The translations under genes were made by a program, and so were the position numbers. This document shows, piece by piece, positions 58,492-64,000 of a DNA stretch of 64,000 nucleotides. This stretch comes from Absidia repens (taxonomy: Eukaryota > Mucoromycota > Mucoromycetes > Mucorales > Cunninghamellaceae). The notes under the pieces were generated by a model. It saw only the letters and a program-made list of their open reading frames with translations. It was not told where the DNA came from and did not search any database. The stretch is taken from contig MCGE01000011.1 of assembly GCA_002105175.1 (NCBI GenBank), positions 806,001-870,000 on the forward strand, written 5' to 3'. Each line of letters begins with the position of its first letter. Positions within the stretch are counted from its first letter, which is position 1.

Positions 58492-58785
58492 TTTTATTCA
58501 GTTGTAGATACATTCTATGACAAACTATCACTAAACTAAGCTAATGCAGGCTTCAAAAAGCCAACTAGTGATGCTTCCAGATCCTAGATCCAAAATGAAA
58601 GGGTTTCCCCATGCATCTTGTAATCCCTGAGCTGAAAACCCTTCTAAACTAGTCCTAATACAATTCTAGATCCAAAATAACACCATAGAAGTTGAATGAT
58701 GAAGAAAAAAAAGAAAGAGACAGCGGGGAAAACAAAAAAAATTGGGAGTAAATAAAAAATCCACGTGGGCGGGAATTGAAAGAAT
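58492..58785 (-). repeat. Interspersed core repeat, copy H (type I)
   Basis: TTTTATTCAG tail at 58492, ACTAAACTAAGCTAATGC, GAAAGGGTTTCCCCATGC and GTAATCCCTGAGCTG, AAACCCTTCTAAACTAG (stem intact), head ATCCACGTGGGCGGG (CACGTG intact). Confidence 0.78.
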
Positions 58786-59380
58786 ATCAGTCTTGACTTT
58801 CTTTTTGGTGGCTACAAAAGAAAAGAGAAATCCCTCTTTTTAGTAGGTCTGCTCTATTCTCTTGAAGATTTGACAGTCAATATGATAAAAATAGGCCTGT
58901 TAAGAGTATCCTTCTTCAATATAGATTAGTTTTAGCTTTTCGTAAAATAGAGTGTCCTCTTTGATTGAACTAGTTTATACTACGTTATATTCATTCTACC
59001 TTTCCTCCCACACTCTACACCCATCATTAACTCACCTTTATACAGGTGCCATGGCCTTAACGTCAGCCTATCTTGTTTATTTTAATCATTATAGTTTATA
59101 TCTACATGAATAAAATTGTCCTATCATTTTACTCGTACACTTCCTCTGACACGTTTAGTTTGTATTGTAGAATAAGTGTACCCACGTTGAATTGTGCAGT
59201 GCATGTACGTATAGAAAAAAACTGTATGAGGTAACATATATCAAACATAGTGCTCAGTGCTCTATCCACTGTACTGTACAGTATAGTACTAAATTTCTAA
59301 ATATGAGAGGTAAGACGTATTTCTTGAATGGTTTTAGAAACTGGTCATGACAGATGACTGAAAAAGGATAGTGAAGGATA
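58786..59380. repeat. Repeat extension right of copy H
   Basis: Shares CCTCTTTGATTGAACTAG with 51.02 kb and a later ATCTACATGAATAAAATTG tail. The right end is unclear; from about 59.4 kb I see no further match. Confidence 0.5.
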
Positions 59381-59890
59381 ATTAAAATAAAAAAACAAGC
59401 AGCGGTCAGGCTGCGATATATACTGTCTATGGGTCATAATCAGTCCGCAAGTTGGCAGTTAAGTCTGGTGTTCACACAAGCATGTAAATATATCCTATAT
59501 TAAATCCGTTCCAAATCGAAGGTGAATGAGTTTTCGAGTAGTATTGTCTATGTATAGGTAATAATGTAATGATAATATTATAGGGACAACCACTGATAAG
59601 ATAATGGGGAAGGAATACCATATGGTGCTGAAATATAATTCAAAATCATCAGCCATCATACTCGTTTAATAAATCACAATGCAATTCAAATCAAAAACAA
59701 TTTTTATTTGTATATAAGAGGTACGCATATGTGTAAGTAGTGTATTGAAGATAGAATAGCTAAGGATCGGGTATATGAACAATAATGTGATGATAATAAA
59801 CTAAGGGCTACTGATTAAAAAGATGAAGAGACACAACTAGATGTAAAATATATGAAAAAGCGGCAGCCTATCGCACGTGGTCAAACGTGA
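59381..59890. other. Intergenic region
   Basis: No gene seen. 3' UTR of the next minus-strand gene, with ATAATAAACTAAGG on the plus strand near 59793. Confidence 0.35.
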
Positions 59891-60640
59891 TTAAACATTG
59901 TTGAGGAAGGCACCACGATCAGTTGAATCAGTACTCCTCGAGGAATTGATTTCTACAACAAACATAATAGGAGATAATAAAACCTTAGTACTGGTTCGTC
60001 TAACAGCAGCATGTTTTTTTCTCTGTACTTACACTGAGTCGCCAAGATCATCCAGCTATAAAAAATCAATAATAAAGAAGGTCAGCAACTTCACCGTACA
60101 TCGCTCAACAATAACTAAATATAGCATTCTACCTTGCCAATCAGCTTCTTCAGCGCCTTGCCCTTTTTGTTGAAGTTGGCGACATTCAGCTGGCATTCGT
60201 TGAAAGTACTACCATCCATAGCTTGATGAGTTTGGCTATTGAAGATAAAAAAAAATAAAAAAAACGTAAGTCATTAGCTGGCGAATCCCGTTCCAACCCC
60301 TGTCCATCAGCACTTGTTGTACACCGAGCACTAATTTTGTTGTTGTTACTTGCGTGATATCTCCAAGCGTTTCTAAAGCAATATGATCCGAAGCCAATTC
60401 AATTTGTTTTCGCCGTATTTCATCTAGATCCTTAAACACCTTTTCCGTATCACTACCTAAGTATCATGATTATATGGGATACATATTGATGGTTCGTTAG
60501 TAGGTACTTCTTTTTTTTTTTTTTTTTTTTGCTTCGTTAATACGCAACATACGAAAAGCTCTCATTTCAAATCGAGCATCATGCTTCTTGAATTCGATGT
60601 CCAGTCCTTGTTGTATATCGCTGTGAGTTTGATGGTGCAT
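59891..60640 (-). CDS. Small charged helical protein, family not recognised
   Basis: A short multi-exon minus-strand gene. Exon-like parts are: a start MHHQTHSDIQQGLDIEFKKH (60640 onward), then SDTEKVFKDLDEIRRKQIEL and HIALETLGDITQ, then QAMDGSTFNECQLNVANFNK and KKGKALKKLIGK, LDDLGDS, and a last exon ending RGAFLNNV with TAA at 59891-59893. Most of it is predicted to be helical and highly charged. Two details are not settled: a 20-nt A run (60511-60530) either in or beside exon 1, and the phase between the second and third parts, which did not close cleanly. Size and helix content recall small BLOC/BORC-type subunits, but that is only an impression. Confidence in existence is fair, in exact structure low. 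Confidence 0.45.
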
Positions 60641-60879
60641 AAATGAATAATAATAAATAAATAATAAAAAGAAAGAGTAAAAAAAAAAATATTCCTGAAC
60701 AAAAGGAAATTTATCGGCGGGACTTCAAAATTATCTACAATAAAGTACGTATTTATTTCTTTGGGAGATCCATTTGGTATAAGAGTAAACTATTCTACAA
60801 TTGACAACACAGCTAGTTTAAAAAGAATATGAATGATATGAATTAAAAAAGAAAAGGAATAACTACAGCAGATTAACCA

Positions 60880-61519
60880 CTAGTAAAAGATAGGCAATTT
60901 TTGAGCATTCACCACAGGATCATTGAATCGCAAGCCCATATCCAATTGATTGATAGATTGCACATCTTCTTCATCCATTTGCCAGTTGATAGCTTCCAAG
61001 TTCATCTTCATACGATCAGGGTTCAAACTCTTGGGCACGACAGCAATGTTGCGTTCAAGAGACCAGCGGAGAGCCACTTCAGAGGGTTGACGTTGGTATT
61101 TAGCAGCAACATCTTTGATCACAGGGTTTTCAAACAGAGGTTCAACCGCCTTCGCGCGCTTGGATCCAGTAGAGACAAAGGAAGTAGGACCAAAAGATGA
61201 GTAGGCAGTGATGGCAATACCTTGAGCTTGGACCCATTCACACAAATGAGATTGTTGCAAATAGGGATGCAGTTCCACTTGTAATAAGGAAGGCTTGATT
61301 TTGGCATAAGAAAGCATATCCATCAAAAGTTGCACGTTGAAGTTGGAAACACCAATGTCTTTGACGAGTCCAGATTCCTTCAATTTTTCCATCTCCGCCC
61401 AGCATTCATGCATTGGCGCCCGGTCAAAAGTAATTTTGTCTTCACCAGGTTGGTACCATCCAGGGGGATATTTTTCTTCAATGGGAACGTATTTCAATGG
61501 AAGCGGGACTTTTTTTTAC

Positions 61520-61569
<50 letters not shown>

Positions 61570-61947
61570 TTAGAATGGCATCATTGTTTAAAACTGATAA
61601 AAATACTTACAATGTACCAAGAACATATCGACATAATCAAGACCCAATTGTTCCAATTGTTTTTCACATGCCTTGCGGACGTGCTCTTTCTTGTGATAAG
61701 TTGACCATAACTTTGTAGTGATAAAAAGTTCTTCCCGCTTCACGATGCCTTCTTTAATGGCCATATTGATACCTTTACCAATAGCTTCTTCATTTTTATA
61801 GTTGCTTGCGCTGTCAATCAATCGATATCCGACCTTGATGGCATTGTAGATAGTTTCAGGGGCATCCTTAGGATCGACCTTCCAGCATCCAAAACCAATG
61901 AGAGGCATCTTGTTACCAGAGTTAAGATGAAGATATTCAATAGTCAT
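60880..61947 (-). CDS. Aldo-keto reductase (xylose reductase / AKR2-like)
   Basis: NAD(P)H-dependent carbonyl reductase, probably cytosolic. Two exons (61947-61611, 61508-60880) joined through a split Phe codon give 321 residues, the family's usual length. The catalytic tetrad is present: Asp and Tyr in [15 protein letters not shown], Lys in FITTKLWST and His in MFLVHFP. The AKR signature [14 protein letters not shown] and the C-terminal coenzyme loop [18 protein letters not shown] (Lys and Arg contacting the 2'-phosphate of NADPH) are also visible. [13 protein letters not shown] after LVHFPLPL is typical of the xylose-reductase group. The intron contains an A run of about 48 bases (61520-61567). 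Confidence 0.94.
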
Positions 61948-63963
61948 GTTGTTATAGTTGAGTGTGGATTAAAAATTAAATCAAGTTGTTAAAGTAAAGC
62001 AGAATTTGAAAATAGGGAATGAAGTTTTGGTCTCTTTTATACTTTTTTTTTTTTTCTGGATCCTTGGGGTTCCACATTTGTCAATCGACGGGATCCGTAT
62101 CTGTCAATCGATAATGATAATGTGGAGGAAATGTGGGCATGAGCATGAAATTACCGCCATTGCATCACTGACATTTTAGGCGATCGCCTGGTGTAATATA
62201 AACCATGCTGTGGTATTGAAATCATAGTGGCCCTGATAAGAAAAAAAAATGGCATGAATAAAATTTGACCTATTTCCTAATAAGGTCTAGCTGTTATGAT
62301 TGCATCCTCCTTCCTTATCTGTCACTGCCCTAAACTTTATCATGCTTTCATTCAATGTAAATGATGATGACGATGATGATACTCTCTATTGATTTTTTTT
62401 ATCGATAGCGAAGTACCTACCACTTTGAATATTCTATAACAAACAACCAGCCCCTCAATCTGAGTTTGAATACCCCATTTTTTTTTAAATGCAAGGACAG
62501 CAATCTAGCATGATCATTTTTATTTCTTCAATTTTAAGCGTACAATTATTATTATTATTATATGATGATTGTTAAATCTATGTGTATTGTAGAAAACAGA
62601 AAGAATAAAAAAAATATACAATCGATTAACTGGCATTCTTCTGATATCAAACCTTAAACATTATTATTGTGTCATTGATGGTTGAAAAGAAATTTTCTAA
62701 ATTGTGTATGGATAAGGGAGAAAAATCTGGATATGTTATCTTGCCAGGTAATGTTATACATGAATGGCAACTGGTATAACCCATTTTTCTGTCTTGTCTT
62801 CCACTTCCAAGTCGATTTTCAGGGCAAGCCAATCACATCAAAGAAAATTGAATTGCCGACATTTTTAGTTTAATCTCGCAACATCAGCACCACTGGCCCA
62901 CCCACATCATATCTAAAAATCATCAAGATCGATATCGACCATGATATAATAATAACCAAGTATATTTTCCCCACGCTGAGATTTTTTTTTAGCTCCCTCC
63001 AGAGAAATACCATAAAATACTTCTTGGGTCATTATGTGGATGGGGGAAGTATATTTAATTCAAGAACAATCAGATATATATTTTAGTTTTTGGGAGGCTA
63101 GTCAGTGACCAAGACGTTATTTTCTGTATAAAAAGAAAGTTTGACAACAATGTATTCAAATCAAGTGTCCCTGAATATAATATTTGGATAGTATATGAAC
63201 ACAAATTTTGGATGATATTTCTATTTCTATGAGAGAATTATGAGAATATGATGGGTTACTATTTTTATTTTACAAATGAGGCATCGTTGTGGGAAAAAAG
63301 TAAATAAAAAAAAAAGTTAAACCAAGAATTACCAAATTGGCAGACGGAGACTGGGCGACGAAAAAAAAAAAAAAAAGATAATGGGAGACAGTAATGATGA
63401 TGATGACGATGATGATAAAGGCGATCACCCTTGACCACATACTGAGTTATATATTATAGCTGAAAAAGATAAGGTTATGATATTGTGTCCTTTCACTGTT
63501 TCGGTCTTGTGTTCTATCATTTCTTTTTTTGCCACAAATAAAATCATCGGGCAATTTAGTATCTTTTTGCCTATCTTGGTAAATATTGTCATTTTACACG
63601 CCCCTCCCTTCCTCCTTGTTTTTACAAAAAGACAGAAAATAATCTCGTGGCATGATAGAATATAATAACTATCGATAACGTATTCCAAGGTAGAGGCAAT
63701 GCACTCTATCTTTGACCCCCTGCTGGCATGATGTCATGACTTCCTACAAATGACATACAGATAACATATCACATACTTCAAAAACACAACCGATACCCGA
63801 ATCACGCAATGTTTTGTTGAATGATTTTATTATTTATTATGATAACAATGATATGATGGATTCACTAACGAATGACATGAAAAATAAAAACTAAATGGAA
63901 GGGAAGTATAATTTGCTAACTAGAGGAACCAGACAATGATATCGGAGGTCACATGAGTTGGTT
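61948..63963. other. Intergenic region, about 2 kb
   Basis: No gene supported. AKR promoter at left, with a doubled GGATCC/GTCAATCGA motif (62058-62111). (GATGAT)n-like runs at 62361-62380 and 63395-63417. Toward the right end an AATAAA on the minus strand (near 63830) fits the gene that starts to appear at 63964. Confidence 0.4.
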
Positions 63964-64000
63964 TTAAATTCTACCGTTCACCATCAACGCATCAATTACA
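63964..64000 (-). CDS. C-terminal end of a gene leaving the window (tentative)
   Basis: Minus frame reading VIDALMVNGRI followed by TAA (63964-63966). A poly(A) signal lies on the same strand about 130 bp downstream (near 63830). Too short to name. Confidence 0.3.
   Translation of the reverse strand, partial: VIDALMVNGRI

Overview
This is a gene-dense, AT-rich nuclear segment of a filamentous fungus, most likely an early-diverging Mucoromycota species (Mucorales-like). The basis is many short introns (about 45-110 nt, gtaagt...ctaac...ag), AATAAA-type poly(A) signals, an ER Hsp90 ending in HDEL, and fungal-type ERG9, VTC4 and PHO84-like proteins. Species cannot be read from the sequence.

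Layout, left to right: the last exon of a mitochondrial carrier; ERG9 squalene synthase; a bHLH regulator with a CACGTG box upstream of its own start; two unresolved minus-strand coding-like stretches; an amino acid transporter (AAAP); RED/IK splicing factor; VTC4-type polyphosphate polymerase; a kinesin-fold protein that has lost its nucleotide-binding motifs; a Rieske protein; a GNAT acetyltransferase; CCDC25; GRP94; elongator tRNA-Met with a complete Ty3/Gypsy-type retrotransposon inserted just upstream of it; a PHO84-like transporter; RNPS1; CDC7 kinase; TRM11; an MIT-like coiled-coil protein (NRBF2/Atg38-like?); COP9 signalosome CSN1; a TAF14-type YEATS protein; a small unknown protein; an aldo-keto reductase; and the end of a gene that leaves the window.

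The exon models below were built by hand from splice signals and reading phase. Those stated with amino acid lengths close in frame. Several genes have extreme intron positions: a 3-nt microexon inside the TRM11 DPPY motif, an RNPS1 ATG split by an intron, and a TAF14-type exon 1 whose only coding sequence is the ATG.

The gene-poor stretches (8.8-9.4, 26.8-27.1, 34.4-36.7, 39.9-40.6, 48.8-51.5, 57.4-59.4 kb) share an interspersed repeat that I do not recognise. It has a conserved core of about 300 bp with a CACGTG-type head, a pyrimidine tract, a foldable centre and an AATAAA tail, like a small transcription unit. Eight copies occur in 64 kb. VTC4, the PHO84-like transporter and a CACGTG-type bHLH protein all lie within 36 kb, which may or may not be meaningful for phosphate regulation.
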